64,000 nucleotides of DNA from Takakia lepidozioides (GCA_030704615.1 CM060733.1:69812001-69876000); one strand, 5' to 3'; shown: positions 38,501 to 52,244, counted from the stretch's first letter. Numbers and translations are program-made. Notes: generated from the sequence alone by a model not told the origin.

Positions 38501-41500
38501 GCACTGCAGCTGCTGTCAGAGTCCCTAGATGTGATCCAAAGTCCAGATTGGACACTATCTCTTGGGAGTGCTTTCTCAAGGCATTATGATCTCTATGTTG
38601 GAGACCATCAGCATTCGGCATTTTTACACAGGTGTGGTTGTTTCTAACACCAAGATCTAACTAATCAGCATATTCTTTTCAAATATTGAAAAGAGAAGAA
38701 GAGAAATGAAATAAAATGGTACTCTATAATGTCCACGGAAAGCTCAAAGAGCTTATGGACCAAGAGAAATGAAATAAAATGAAGTGGTACTTTATAACTC
38801 AGTGTATGGGACAGGAGGAAGAAAGAAACAAGAAAGAGAGAGGGGCCCTCCACAAGCAGCCCAAAAAGCAACTACTGCTGAAGGGAGATTGGGTATCACG
38901 GAATATACAATTGGATCTCCCACGGATCTCAATAGTAGAAAGGACAGTGACAGAAGCAATGTTCTTTCTATTTCCCTGTTGTTCCCAGCCCAAGTGGGGC
39001 ATAGGCGGACAGAATGAAAGAAAATTATTACGTCCCAAAGTGCCCAAGGGACATAAGTTTCACCACTGTGTGCTTCTCTGATTGCTGAATCAGTCAGACT
39101 GTCTTGGAAGCTGTGATTGAATGGGTTTTGGGTGTTTCATTTCCTTGCCATGAAATGGGGTTGTTCCTTGTTGACTTCCTAGGCCTGCTATTCCAATTTC
39201 AGATTGTCTTGGTTGTCTGTCTGTTCTCATTGGTTAGCCTGGTGTTCTTTCTGGAATGCACCCAACTTTGTTACCCTTTGAACTTCATTTACTTTGTATA
39301 GGGTTGTGGTGGAGCTCAGAAATGCAATCGCTTCTGTAGTTTGTTATTCCAATCTAGCGTTTTTCCCCTCCCTCCTTGGAAGATAGATGGATTGGACACT
39401 CATGATTAAAGTGCTGACTATAATTGCCTAACACAATGAAGTGGCTGGCAGATGCCTGGGCATGCTATTGCAGAAGGTTGATGAGAGGATTTACGTTCAA
39501 CAGAAGATCACTATCATGTATAAGCGTGCCAATGTTGCAGATGAGACAAACCGACTTGGTCTTGCCAAGGGCATGGGCCTGGTACAAGCCTTAGTGGTCA
39601 CATCCTTCTCTTTATGTACCAGTACATTTACAAATGCTCTATTTAGTTCATGTGTAAAAGATGTGGTTGTACTAAGAGCCGAGAGCCATTCTTAATTTCT
39701 TGTTGCTGGTGTTCCCCAAGTTAACACTGTGGTATCTTCAGGTTGCAGCCTCACATCTTGATACAGTGCTGGAAAAGCTGAGAAGAGTGTTGGAGAATCA
39801 AAGCCTAAAGGGATTTCGCAGGTGCATATTCCTCAGTGAATTGGCTGATTGAAGTCTGATGCCTGACTCCTGCCACTTTCTGTACTTGCTGTCTCTGTGC
39901 TCTCTCATTTGATTCTCAGATGGAGAAACTCTGATGACTTGTCATGCCTCGTTTAGCAGAATACTAGCCGTGTTCTTGGAGCAGCAGAATACCTCGGAGG
40001 TAGATGACGTGTGTGCTGCATTAGCCTTGATGTATGGGTACACTGCATCATATGCCCCATCAACGGCAATAGAAGCCCGGATTGAAACACTTGTGGTTAG
40101 TAAAGTGCTTCATAGCAGGTTTCGGAACCCTGTTTCTTGAATGGGTAACTTTGTAAAGCTCACCACCTTACTTTTCAAGGAGAAGATAGGTCTATGTTGG
40201 ATCTGGTGCATGGATTTCAAACATGCTGGAATTGGGATAGCTGCAGTGCTCAGGTTCTGTCCATGCTTCTATTAAATGTTGAAAGTAGCTTCAAAGGAAA
40301 TTGGTTTGGGCACCTGCCCTTGAAAGAAACGTTATGGTGAATACAGGGATTCATGAACTTAGTGGATGAATATAAGCCTTGAGCTTCTCAGAAAGAATTA
40401 TTTTTGGGATCAAGGGACATCTCAACTTTACAGAGTGAGTTGATCTTTCCTTTGGCCTTAGGCCTGAAGGGGAAGATTACTAAAAAATTTGTGTCAGGTT
40501 GTTAAGGAAATTACTTGCTCATGTTTGTCTGCAGGGGACCAACATGCTCTCGGGACTTCTTAATGTGAAGGCTGCAGCAGCTAAACAGGCGGTTATCACT
40601 GCCATCAATCTTCTAGGTTTGGATGTGTTTTTCTAAGTTCTTTTTATAACTTTTACGTGCTATGGAAGTGTCACAAATTGTTAACCTGTGGAGTGCTCTT
40701 CATAAAAATTTCAGGGCAGGCAGTGATCAAGGCTGCAGCCAATGGAGCATTTTTCCCATTGAAGAAAAGAGATACCATGCTGGACTACGTCATGGCTTTA
40801 ATGGCAAGCAAGGACTCTAAGTCTTTGGATGTAGAGTTCCTACATACACAGGTATGGACCCTATGATTCTGAATTATAATGCCAATGCAAACATGCTAGC
40901 TATCCTGGTCAAAGAGTTCTTGCCATGTATGAGTGCTTCTATTACTGTGATGGTTTAGATTTATTCCAAAAATTTGGATTTCTGACTTGCACAGGAACTT
41001 GCTTTAAATGCATGCACAACATTGGTGTCAGTTGAGCCCAAGTTGACAATGGTGACCAGAGACCATGTCCTTCAAGTACTTTTCTCCTCCCAAAGCTGCC
41101 TTTGCTGTAGAAGCATTTGTCTCCACCCTTCTATGAAATTGACTCTAGTCATGTTGCAAGGGATGTTGCTGGGTACCAGGAGCTACTCACGTGGGTTTTC
41201 TTATGCACCGTCTTAGGCAGTAATGTGGAGGAATGAAGTTGGTAAGAAAAATTCCAAAAATGCATGATGCAGCTCTTTGATCCTCAGTGCAAAGACAACT
41301 CTGGCCTCTTATTTAACAGAAGCATGTAGCTGGATCTGTAAGACCTTACACCATACTGAGGACCTGTTTGTCCTTGCCAGGCTACCTTGTGTTTCTTCAC
41401 TTTGCCAGCTGAATCAGTTGCTGTTGCTGATTCACTACTTTCCAACTTAACAACTTTGCTGTGTGCAATCCTGCTGACCAGGTACGGTTTTAGTTCTTAT

Positions 41501-44500
41501 TTTGGGGTTATTTATTGTCTAAGAAATGGAGAGGCTATGGAACCATTGGCTTGTGAGCATGTTAGTTCCGCCTCTGAGTGTGTTTTATGATGTGATGCTT
41601 GCAGAACGATACACTTGGCTAGCTAGCCTGATGTCAAATTACAATTTCCTGTGAGGGGTGCCAGTTCCATGTTTATTGTGATGAGTGGCAGTGTTTGTGC
41701 ATTGCAGTGGAGAAGATGGAAAGAGTAGGGCAGACCAGCTGCAGCACTTGCTGAAGAACCTGGATCAGTTTGTAACTTCATCAATAGTGTACCAAAGGCA
41801 GAGGGCTTGCTGTACAGTGCTGGCACTTTTGAAGCAGTTTCGAGCTCTTTGCACAGCCGGTAGCTGCCCCTTCAATTGCACTGGCAATTGCATGCACCTT
41901 CGCTCAACTGCAGATCGAGGTCAGAGCAGCTCTGCAGGTATTCAATTCTAGCTGCTCCTAAGGAACTGGAAGACCCACCATTTCCCCCCCCCCGGCCCCC
42001 AGTACAACTTCCCGGGTCATTGTGACATACTACACTTGCATGTCCATCAAATTGGAGAAGAGGGTGTTACAACAAACTGCGGGGACTAGGAGTTCAAGTG
42101 GTGTAACTTCTACATCTATTTCTTTCTTTTGGAAAGGGTAAAATGTACCATGAAATAAGAAAAGAGGTACAAGCACAGCTGTGGAATCAAATTGCCTACG
42201 AGACATACGTGATACATGTCTTGTGCCTGTTTTGAACTATCCCTTCACGTTTGCGTCTTTCTTGTTTTATCAAACATCCCTACCTTACAAGAGACTACTT
42301 GTTCTTTTAATTGTTTATTTGCAATCAATTAAGGGTTGGGTATCCTTCCAAGCATGACACAATGGGGCAAGGCCAGATGAGGGTATGTGCCATAGCAGAA
42401 AACCTCCTGTAAGCTCCCATATTTGTCTGAATTGTCGTTTGAGTATTGTAGTAAAATCAAATTCATTGTCATTATTTTTGCAATGGGTTCTTAGTTTAAG
42501 CTGACGAATTTATCAATCTTTTGTTTCAAACAGCTCCCCCTCTCTTGCCACCACGTGAAGCTTTGAAGTTAGGGGAGAGAACAATGACTTATCTTCCCCG
42601 CTGTGCTGATATATCTTCAGAAATAAGAAAGGTCTCCACCCAGGTATAGGCCCCCTTGAATGCATTTTTAGCTACAGATGAATTTCTCCTTCATACTACA
42701 GAAATTTCACTTTTGTGCACTGTTCAAGCCATTGTGAATTCAAGGTCTCCCTACATTTGAGGGGCAAATCGAATAAAGCAGTAGCTTTCCTGTGTGCCTG
42801 GAGTTAAAGTTGGTAAGATGTGTAAGCAGGTGTTGGATATGTTCTTCAGTATCTCATTGCTGCTGCCGAAGTCGGTTGGGTCGGAAGCTTCTGAGAATCG
42901 ACAGGCTTCCTATGCTGCCTTGTCGTCTTTGGAGGAACTCATTGCAGTTACCAACTGGGTAAGAGGCTCCTCTCTTGTTAGACTACACGACACTAAGAAT
43001 GGTTTCTAACCTGTCTAGGCCACCTCCTGCCTGTTTCTTGGCCTTCGAAAACCTTAATCTGCCATGCCTGGCCTCCCTAGTAGCAGCCCTCAGCTTATTT
43101 CTTACTGCTTTCTGTAGCTTTCCTGCTACCAAACATGCCTACTACAATAAACTTATGTCTTACTTCTGCAACAAGCTGTTTGGCTCATTACAGATTTGCA
43201 TGTTCTCTGACAGGCGGCACCTGGTGCGGAGGGGAATGTGTTGCGCAGTGTTTTGGAGTCTGTTGGATGTCTGCTAACAACGGAGGAGGTAATCAGAATT
43301 GACAATAATGTCTAAATGTGTAGCATATGTGCAAGAGCATGGGTTTAAATGTCCTACTTTTGTGCTGGCATCATTGGTTGATATGTTGATCAGCTCTGCA
43401 GCTGACTTATTCCTTGGTTTTCTGTGGGGATGGGAGGTATAGCTGGTTGCAGCCCTAAGAGGGTGCCGTGCGGCCATTTGTGACAAGGTTTCTCAATCTG
43501 CACGAGGATCCATCATTGCTTTCACTGAACTCACTGTCAAACGAGGAAGTGAGCTGCGTGAGGGAGATGTGTCTAGGTAAGGAAGTCTTTGTGCATTCTG
43601 CTTTCAGTTTTAAAATGTTTCCTCTGGTATCTTGTTTACACTAGTAGTTGATTGACTACAGAGGTCACCAGAATCCGTCCAACTCTGTGGTCGACCCTCA
43701 TTTGTGTTTACAGTAGAGTTGACCTTAATAATTGATGGTGGGCCTGGGCTCTTGCCAGACATTGTGTTGTGCTCTAAAGTTGCTCTTAATATAGGTCTAC
43801 AAACTCACCGGAAGCCTTGCAAGCTATGGTCGAACAATAACAGTAGTCAACTACTTCCCATAGTCGACTACCAGAGATAGTCCAGTTACCCCTTGCGAAA
43901 GGGGTGCCCATTGTAATTTTTTTGGAGTAAACTCCAGGCTCTCTACCTCTCATGTAAACATGCTATGACGGTTATCTTTGTGTTGCTGGAAGCATGCTAA
44001 AGCAAGGGTGGGGGTGAATTGCAGGATCACGCAGGCTTTGTTTGCTTCTGCAGCATCTGTAGGTGATAAAGCAATATGTGATCTAGTGCTAGCAGCTGTA
44101 TGCACCTCTTTGCCTTCTCTTGATTGGGAGATAAATTAGTGACTCTGAAATCATCTCAGAGATGCAAAGAGAAAAATCCTTGGGAATTTCATCCGGCATA
44201 AGGCGACATATATAATAGATGCAGGGAGGAGAGTCAAATTAACCAATTTTTTTTCTATCGACCAGCAGTTAATGGTTTTCACATTCCATCTCAGGATAGG
44301 ACCTTTGTAGGTGGGTTGGTTTACACTACATTGTAATCCATGGTATTGGTGCCTAGAGTTTGCTGGGCTTAACCACCTTTCCCTCGTTTTAAGGCTTCAT
44401 TTGTGGTGTCAAGATGTGCTGTCTTGCAGAACATGCACAAGCAAGAGTGGTGTTCGATGAAGTACTGGCTGATGCAGTAAAGGTCTCAAAAAATGGGTCA

Positions 44501-47500
44501 AAGCACAGAGGAGGCTGGCCAGTCCAAGAAGCATTTTTGGTGTGTTTGCTAATTCCTCCTGAGCAGATCTTTAAACTGGGCTTGCATAAGGTTATACTTG
44601 TCAATCAGCATTGAACGGCAAAACACAGGAGTGACAGATGCCTGCTTAGAAAGCTGATACCCTAAATACTCGCTTGGACCTAACATTCACATTGTTTCCT
44701 GTGGTGAGGTCTTACTGAAAGCCACAATTCTTCACAGCATAGGGAAATTTAAACACTCTAACCCCTATTGCATAAGGTTAAATCTGTGAAGTGACATTGA
44801 GGCGAAAAAACCGATGGAAAGCCAAATGCCTGCTTGAAGATATTCTATACACTCTTTTGGGTGTAGAATTGATGTTGTCACTTCCTTGTGGTTAGGTTCA
44901 ACTGAATTCCACAATTGTCAAAGAAAACAAATGTCAACTTCAAGCTGTAATATTTGGTTGCTTCATGTATTTACCAGTGAGCTCCTATGCACTTTGGAAT
45001 GTGTCACACATTCCATGGGACACAAAAAGATTTCTAACATCTGCAATTCCTTTGTCTCTAGACTTGCAATTCTATAGACCTGCTTCGGTGCTGTATGATA
45101 TGATGGAAAAATGAACTTTGGGTTTGAGTGGGCAGGCCATTGCACACAATGAGGTATTGTCACTCCCCTTTCTGGAGCATATGGTCCGTATCCTCGACCA
45201 GGTACCTGTCTACAGTGATGATGATGTTGATACTGCTGACTCCACTGCGCGCTCATCTCCGTCCCACATTTTGAACCAACAGCAGGCAGCCACCCTCACC
45301 CTTGGAACTATCTTCAGGTATGTCATTACCATTTGTGTGGCATTGTTCCGTGACAACTGATGAAACACATGTCATCATTGACGAATAGTAGATTCTGGAA
45401 CATATTGTCGCATCAGGTTTTGTTTGAAGGAGGATAAACTTAGCTCACTGACCCTAAATAAAGTTCCAGATTTAATGCTTAGCAACATAAGGAGATGATT
45501 GAAGTGTCAATGGAAAGGATAGTTTTCAGAAAGTCACATTTGTGGATGTCTCTCATGTCGCCAACTCACCAATGGCATCCAGGGTTGGTCCCTGACTTTT
45601 GGGAAAGGTGGGATGGGTCCTGATTGGTTCATGGCCTCTGTACAGAAGTGGAAATGTAGCCAGACTAGCAGTGGAGCAACGCTATGCACCAGTCCTATGT
45701 GCTTTGTTGTTGCGGATTGGGAGCTGCCATGGGATTGTCCGACTTGACACGCAACCACTTCGGTATACAGTTTTGGCATATGTGTCTCTCCTTTGCCAGT
45801 GTTATGTCCATTTCCGGTTTGTCAGAAGAGTAGATACTGCATCTTCCGTCGTCCATCTTCCATCTTGCCTCATCTATACAATTTATTTACGAATGATACG
45901 ATGTTCAGCACAGGGCAGCAGGTATTTCTAATCACGTTCTGGCTTCTTGGACTTTGGATTGCACAGAGATATTGTTCCAACCTTTCAAGCTTTCTGCGAG
46001 TGTGTGGGTGATGAAGACATGAGCAAGGTGAGGATTGCACGAAGACAAACCTTGCTTTGCAGAAAGTAGCCGTTAGGAGTCAAAGATGTAAACTAGCTTT
46101 GGTTTGAGGAGCTTGTGGAAGCATCATGTGTATTCGAGCAGTGTGCGGCATCATTAGTGAGCACTTCTCCTTTTATATGTATGAAGGCCTCTTGAAGCGG
46201 TGCACAATTATTCAGTAGGTCAATCTAGAATACAGGTGGGTATTGCGTGATAGATTATTGCATGCAAATTCAACTGGTTGACTATGTGGTTTGCAATTAA
46301 TGATAAAAGAACCAAATAATTTGTACTCTATTATTTTGATGACTCAATGTCAATGCTGACGTTGTGGGAGTGTGCTCCAAGGTAGGCATGTGCTCTCACA
46401 TAATGGAATTGGTATACAGCACTTAAGTATGCCCGTCCAAACTTATGCAGTGAAGATGAAATTCAGAATGATGATGTCCTTCGGTTCACATGGCAGTGAA
46501 GGAGGTCTTCCTACCTCCCAAGTACCAGGGCAGATAGTTTCTAGACCCCTGAGAGATCTCAATTTGCTAATTGTAACTGAGCATTGCTGCTGACTTCTGA
46601 AGTTACCATAGTGGATTCCCAAGCTTTGCTCCCACATCCACTCTTCAGTTAAGGGAGTGCATCAAGAACTAGAGTAGTTGGAAAGTGTCTGCTTTCCAGT
46701 TGTTGGAGTTTACCTGTATTCGATTCTGCAGGTGTTGGCAACAGATGGTGAGCAGCGGCTGAGCGGGGACCGCTGGACAGAAGCTGTTGAAGAGATTGTT
46801 TCCTGTTCGGCAAGGTCAAGACCACAAGAGGTAGCTCCATGATTATTGAACTCTGCATTCATTAGAGATGAATGAGTGCTTTACTGTAGTCACAATTTGA
46901 ACAAGACCGGTCTGTTCAGACAGTGTGTTGTGGAGTATGCAGATGAACGACATTTGCATGTTGCTGTGGCCAGCTTTGAAGAGGAGGCATGTCCTCCAGC
47001 GTGCGGCCGCTGCTGCAGCTCTATCTCAATATGTCCAGCATAGGTACTGTGGGTGTCCTTGAACAGCTGTCTTTCTTCACCAAAGTGCAATATGATGGTT
47101 AGGAATTGAGGAAAGTAGTCAATAAACAGCGCTCTCTTTGAACCTGCAGTGAAGGCGCAGATGTCCTTCTAGAACAGCTGGTGGGGGCTCTGAGTGCACA
47201 CATTGGTGATGAATCTGCTACAGTCCGGCGCTTGTGTGTAAAAGGCCTGGTTCAGGTGCACTAATCTATGCACCCAAGTTTGCTCTTCAGCTGGGATTGA
47301 AGCCTGTTTAGGGCGCTGTCCATAAGTCTGTGGATGTTTTACCTGGATTCTCATTACAATCCATGTCATTTTATCTGTGATTATTGGCTATCTTGGAGTC
47401 CTAGCATCAAGCCTATACTGCAATGTTGAGAGCTGGTCTTCTCTTTTTCTGCAGGCTCCCCAGAAAGGATTGGCAAAGTATGCATCTCAAGTGCTGAGTG

Positions 47501-49840
47501 TAATTGTGGCACTAATAGAGGACACAGAGGAGGAAGTTGCATTTGCAGCTGTACAGGGGCTAGCAACGGTAAGTCACTAAAGTTTGAAGCTGCAGTTTTA
47601 GTCATTCTGAGAACTTTGAACATTGTTTTCTAAATAGGATGGTTTGAATTTAGTTGTTGCTCACTTGATACAGGTCTAATGTGACTCTGACTTTCAGGTT
47701 CTCGAAGTGGTACCTGATGAGGTTGTGGCTCCTATGTTACTGAATTTGTGTGTACGACTGCGTTCTCTCCAGGCATGGGTGTTACCTGCAGGACTACTCT
47801 TTCATTTGTAGAATTCTCATGTATATGACACTGTTCATGTGCATCTCTTTGAAATTTATTCAACTGTTTCCCTGCCAGATTACCAGAAAGGAGAAATGGT
47901 GATTTTTCAAATGACTAATAAAAACCCTGAATCAAGATCAATAGTTTACCATCTTTCTATTTTGTCTGCAGACTTGCATTTGTACAGCTTGCGTGAAGTT
48001 TCACATGTTTTCTGGTGCTGATTTAGCAGACTCGCCAAAAGGAGAACATACGAGCAGCAGCATTTGCAGCTTTAGGATCTCTCAGCAGGTTTGCTACAGG
48101 TGTGCAGCTTGAGGCTTTTATGGAACAGGTTAGTCTACACGGAAACCTTGCTGTTGTTGATGCTCACATTTAAGCCTGTTCTACCTCAAATATGAAATGG
48201 AGCAATCCTACAGAAGCACTGCTTACATTTGCAGTCAAATTCTCTGCTCTGTTACTTCAGGGAAAGCTGAGATTCCATTCTCTTCATTGTGCTTTGCTTG
48301 GCATCACACTCAATATGTTAGTGTCAATAATGCTTGTCTGAGATGTATGGAATCATGGTGGGTGTCATGTGCTATGTGGTACTAGATCCATACAACATTG
48401 CCACGTTTGGTGTTTCACGCCAATGATGAAGCACCTTCAGTCTGCAAGGCTTGCAAGGTGCACCCAGCTTTTCTGATACTCAGTTCCTGTAATCTTGGGT
48501 TTTTCTGTCTTTATATACCAAAGTGATGAGAACTGTACATGTGACACTCATCTTTGATACATATGTACCGAGCTCAGCAAAGTTGCTTCATACTTTAGAG
48601 AAAGGAAAGACTGCTGGCCTTGTGATTCCACAATAGGGTGTTGGAGGTTAAATCTCTTTGCTATATGAAGGACAGCTTGATGACCTGCTTTGAATTTGTT
48701 ATGCAGAACACCTTAAGGAGGATTTCTCCTTTGCTCCATGCTCAAGATATGAGGGCGATGGTCAACTTTCGGACATTTGACTCTGACAATAAGTAAGCAG
48801 TTGCAGCTTATGACAGACAGATAACCAGAGACTTGAATTCACGTTTTTGTCATTGTTGTGGTAGTAATCGTCTTTACAATGAATTATGGGACTCTGTGCA
48901 GACTGGAGTACGATAAGTTCCTCAAAGATTTTGCAAGGCATCTTGTGCTACAATTCCGTGAGCGTGCTGACACCTATATCACATCAACAATTCAGGCAAG
49001 TTGGGGATCTGGACGAAAGGAAAGTGTAGATTGTGCAAGATATTAAGCAAAGAGCAACAGATGTGCTCTTAGTTGATTAAGTGCCTTCAAAATATGGTCA
49101 CACTCATTGGATCTGTTGTTTTTGGGTGGCATGGTGCAGGCATTTGAGAGCCCCTGGCCCTTAATTCAAGCAAATGCAGCCTACTTTTCAGGATGCCTCC
49201 TGTCTGAATTACATGACACAAAACCCTTGGCACTTTACCTGCCACAGGTATCTGGCATACCTTGTTTGCATTCAACAAGTATAATGAAGTGGCAGTTATG
49301 TTGTCATTACTTGGTAGGCTGATGTAAAGTTATGGTATCTTCAAATGCATCTAAAGATCATCCAGAGCCTGCAAGGGACACCGTGGACCACTGGCAATAC
49401 AGTGTGATCTTTCAGCTAGATGCTGTCAATGCATAGCCATCATGAGGTCTTCAGTCTTCCTGGAACTCCCATCAACTGCACCAAATGCTTTGCACAAAAT
49501 TATGCCCCTACACGGGAGGTTAAAGCATGCATGGATATTAAGATATTCAAGGTATTCAAGTGCCTTCATATCTTCTGGAGCTCACTGAAGTTCATAGTAT
49601 CAAATGTATCCCCCTATGTAGGTTCCTTGGTAGGAACCTATCATCATACAAAAGACTTGTCTGGGGTGAGGGCGGAGGTCACAAATCCTTTACTACTTTC
49701 TAATGACTTTTGCTGGCATGCATCAGGTGACAGGCGCACTGGTAAGGATGACAGCAAATGCTCCGAGTGCTACTGTTCGAGCAAAGTCTACTCTAGCTTT
49801 GTGTTTGCTCTTGAATGAAATTGAATCATCCACCTCGTAA
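29569..49840 (+). CDS. SGR6: SHOOT GRAVITROPISM 6-like HEAT-repeat protein (MROH1 family)
   Basis: Large all-alpha HEAT/ARM-repeat protein. Arabidopsis SGR6 is needed for shoot gravitropism and vacuole-membrane dynamics; the animal relative is MROH1. More than 40 small exons span 20 kb. Clear ones include 29569-29596 (ATG), 30030-30120, 31344-31415, 33224-33326 ([15 protein letters not shown]), 34612-34690, 35531-35628, 35961-36076, 39456-39583, 40713-40850 ([18 protein letters not shown]), 41381-41480, 41706-41936 ([16 protein letters not shown]), 42532-42641, 43215-43288, 44427-44537, 47455-47568, 47698-47772, 48030-48128, 48707-48792, 48902-48995, 49140-49247 ([16 protein letters not shown]) and 49727-49840 with the stop. 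Matches run in order along the whole remembered plant protein (about 1700 residues), with no disabling break seen. One or two introns near the end use GC donors. A SINE and a LINE-tail copy sit in the intron after 35014. Some middle exons are placed only roughly. Confidence 0.9.
30694..30728. repeat. Heptamer tandem repeat (TGTTCAA)n
   Basis: About four to five units of TGTTCAA (first unit TGTTCGA, last TGTTAGG) within an early SGR6 intron. Confidence 0.8.
35075..35375 (+). mobile_element. tRNA-derived SINE (family 2) with (CT)n tail in SGR6 intron
   Basis: Box A-like TGGCCCACTGG at 35075-35085 and box B GTTCAAAGCC at 35121-35130, then a body nearly collinear with the SINE at 22772-23040 (ATGTCACCCATTGTAGCCAA, GGCAGTAGCCC). 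It ends in a (CT)n tract at 35349-35374. It lies in the SGR6 intron between exons ending near 35014 and starting at 35531, in the sense direction. Confidence 0.7.
35376..35462 (+). repeat. LINE tail module directly downstream of the SINE
   Basis: GGGATTCCCGCTCAAACTGG at 35379 is followed by CGCGGGGTCAATGGCCACAA and ACAACGTCTTATGAGTAC, then CTCTCTCTTTTGGGA. This is the plus-strand form of the unit that closes the LINE remnant at 10.1 kb in the Obg intron. It starts exactly where the SINE CT tail ends. Confidence 0.65.
36605..36682. repeat. Degenerate GTATCATATA-type AT-rich repeat
   Basis: Overlapping units of TATCATATAGTAT, TAGTGTAGTAT and TATCGTATCA in an SGR6 intron. The unit is partly self-complementary. 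Confidence 0.7.
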
Positions 49841-50442
49841 CTACTTTACCAGACTCTAAGCAACTTCAGTAACTCATTCATGTGTTATTTCTTCTTTCCG
49901 TTCATGGATTTGGCAAACGTGATACACAAAGGCAGGATCATATCACTTGCTCAATGACAGCTTGGGTCAACCACATGAAGCCATGGTAGCAGCAAGTGTG
50001 TGAACTTGTGTGTGGAAAGTGACTAGAGCTTCCCCCAAGGCAGCCAAGATTACCATCAAGTTACAGGGTGGACGCCACTGGTCTGCCTGGAACTGGAGTG
50101 TCTCCAAGTGGGTAGCTAGCATCCAAGACAGGCACTGACTCTACTGCATCACACTGTACTCAAGTCAGCCTGAGGAAACTGTGAGAAGATGTAGGATGGA
50201 GATGATTTGAGAGAGCATTGAGAACATGATGCATGGATACTGATACGTACAACTGCTGCATGCTTGTCACATGAAATGTGCATGGTAGTTAGGTGCCGAA
50301 GTCCCTACGGTCCCTATTGAACAGCCTGATGCACAACACAGGTGACCAAGAACATTACTGGGTTGAGCCCCCAGTACAGCTCTTTGCTGCTACATTAATG
50401 ATGATTCAATGTACCCTCCCTCAAAGCTGCAAACAGCTATTA
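49841..50442. other. Spacer between convergent SGR6 and MED6
   Basis: About 600 bp without a gene, presumably both 3' UTRs. Confidence 0.4.
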
Positions 50443-52244
50443 CTACCTCTCGAGCTTTGGTCTCTTCAGAGCACCTTGCTCAGTGTTGGAAGGTTGTTTG
50501 CCTCCTGTTGTCGGTTCCACTTCAACAGCCAGATCTGCTGGTGCCTGGCTGCCATCTGCCCCTGGGGCTACACTCGGCACTATGATTGGCAGAGAGGAGG
50601 AGGAGGTGCTGGAGGTAACTGAACCCACAATCAATACCACCACAGTATCGGTGTCACCATCCTAATGTATTCCTCTCCAGATTAATTTGATGCTTTTGGT
50701 CATTGAAATAATGGAGTCCTGATGGAGATGAGTCAAGAAGAATATCATTGGGGACTAAAACAGATGTGTCAGTACATTAATAGTGCAGTAGAAGACACTT
50801 ACTTCTATCAGACTCTATAAGTTCCCCTGTTGCACACACAATGCAATGGTTGTCCAGTATAGGTTCCACCATTCCTTTGAGACTGCAGACCAATGAGTGA
50901 CTTGATGTGAATGCCCTAAGAGGATGAGTGTCATTCATTCAGTTGATTATGTTGAGCTACAATAGGAGGTTTAATAGATTACCTTCCGCATGAGGCCAGC
51001 CAATATTGAATCAATGCGCACTTCCTTCACATCAACCAACTTGTCAGCTGATTTCTTTCCAGAGTTATCAGATGCAACCTTGCCTCCAGGTTTCCAATAT
51101 CATTATCAGTATCTGCCAAGCCACCCCCGCCCTCAGTCAGCCATCGTGATACTCCTAAACTTCGTGGAAACTATAAGCTTTCAAGTTAGTACCTGCTATC
51201 ACAGCAAAGTCGTTGATATATACGCTGTTAGCATCAGGAGTAATTATATCAAAGGAGAACTACTTCTGCATCGTCATCGCTCTCAAGTGCTCAACAGTAA
51301 TTGAATTTTGATCCCAAGGTGTAGAAAACCAAGCAAGTAAACCACTGTGTAATAAGGTATGCTCACCATAACCAATTTTCTCGAGCTTTGTGGCAGCCTG
51401 TGAAAATGCATTGGAAATATGATACAGTGATCTTACCTGCAACACCCCATGATGCCAAACAAAAAAGATAAGGTGCCCAGGACAGACTTGAAGGATACAC
51501 ATGTTCGTCTGGCTCATTCGTCCCTCCACCATACACCAGCGTGTGGGGGGGGGGGGGGGGGGGGGTTCCCCTAGGTGCAGTCTTTGCATCTCCACAGACA
51601 ATTGCTCTCTCAAGCACTGTGAGTCTCTCAGACAGAATTCCAAACAGAATGACGTTCCTAATAGCGCATCGCAAATATCCTGCGCGGCAATAACAGCACT
51701 GCTTACACAAAGGGTTTATGAACGTACAACACGCGAGCCGATGACATTGTAAAGTTGAGGGGCCTGGTAGATTGAGCCATCTAGGACATAATAGGCAGCG
51801 ATTCCCGTCACTTTCTCAGGGCCATCACGTTTCTGCTTGCGAATAACGAAGAGGTGTGGCTCCTGCGCTTCCTGCAATATGTACTCCATGCCAGTCTTCT
51901 TCCTGCACACCATCTCACGTTTAACATTCTCCTGTGAGAAAGACGGACGTTGTGACAGAATTACGCGTCAGCTTCTCACAAATGCAATGTACACAGCCAA
52001 AAACCTCAAACAGAATAGGGAGGAGAACTCACGACAGATGTGCGAGGTCAAGGGGGTGGATGGACTCCATTCGCAATTTCTCATTGGAACAGGATCTATC
52101 GTAGAAGGGTGAGAGTGCAAAGTAGTCAAACACAAGGTTACGGTCCAGTGGATATACACTCAGCCACAGCTGATCTCTAAAACTTATACTCGTCATCTCT
52201 GTGCCTGGGGGGCCACCTTCCATTGCTTGTCCGACCCCTGCCAT
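50443..52244 (-). CDS. MED6: Mediator of RNA polymerase II transcription subunit 6, with frame problem in last exon
   Basis: Head-module subunit of the Mediator coactivator. Exons on the minus strand: 52244-52033 ([14 protein letters not shown] start; [20 protein letters not shown]), 51902-51731 ([40 protein letters not shown]), 51436-51367 ([17 protein letters not shown]), 51083-50983 ([17 protein letters not shown]) and 50618-50443. The first four join in phase. The last begins in phase with the conserved LPPAPPPP, then meets a stop after LCQS; two nucleotides fewer in the CCTCCTCCTCCTCTCTG tract would restore the long conserved C-terminus ending ALKRPKLER. The corrected length would be about 242 residues, typical for plants. 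Whether this is an assembly or sequencing error, an allele, or an alternative C-terminus cannot be told here. The preferred ATG is 52244; 52223 is also possible. Confidence 0.88.
51545..51565 (+). repeat. Poly(G) run of 21
   Basis: Uninterrupted guanine tract in the MED6 intron 51437-51730. On the transcribed strand it reads poly(C). It could form G-quadruplexes and is a likely site of length error. Confidence 0.9.

Noticed and set aside
41983-42000. C-run as a regulatory site
   Set aside because: A short homopolymer in an SGR6 intron without other signals.
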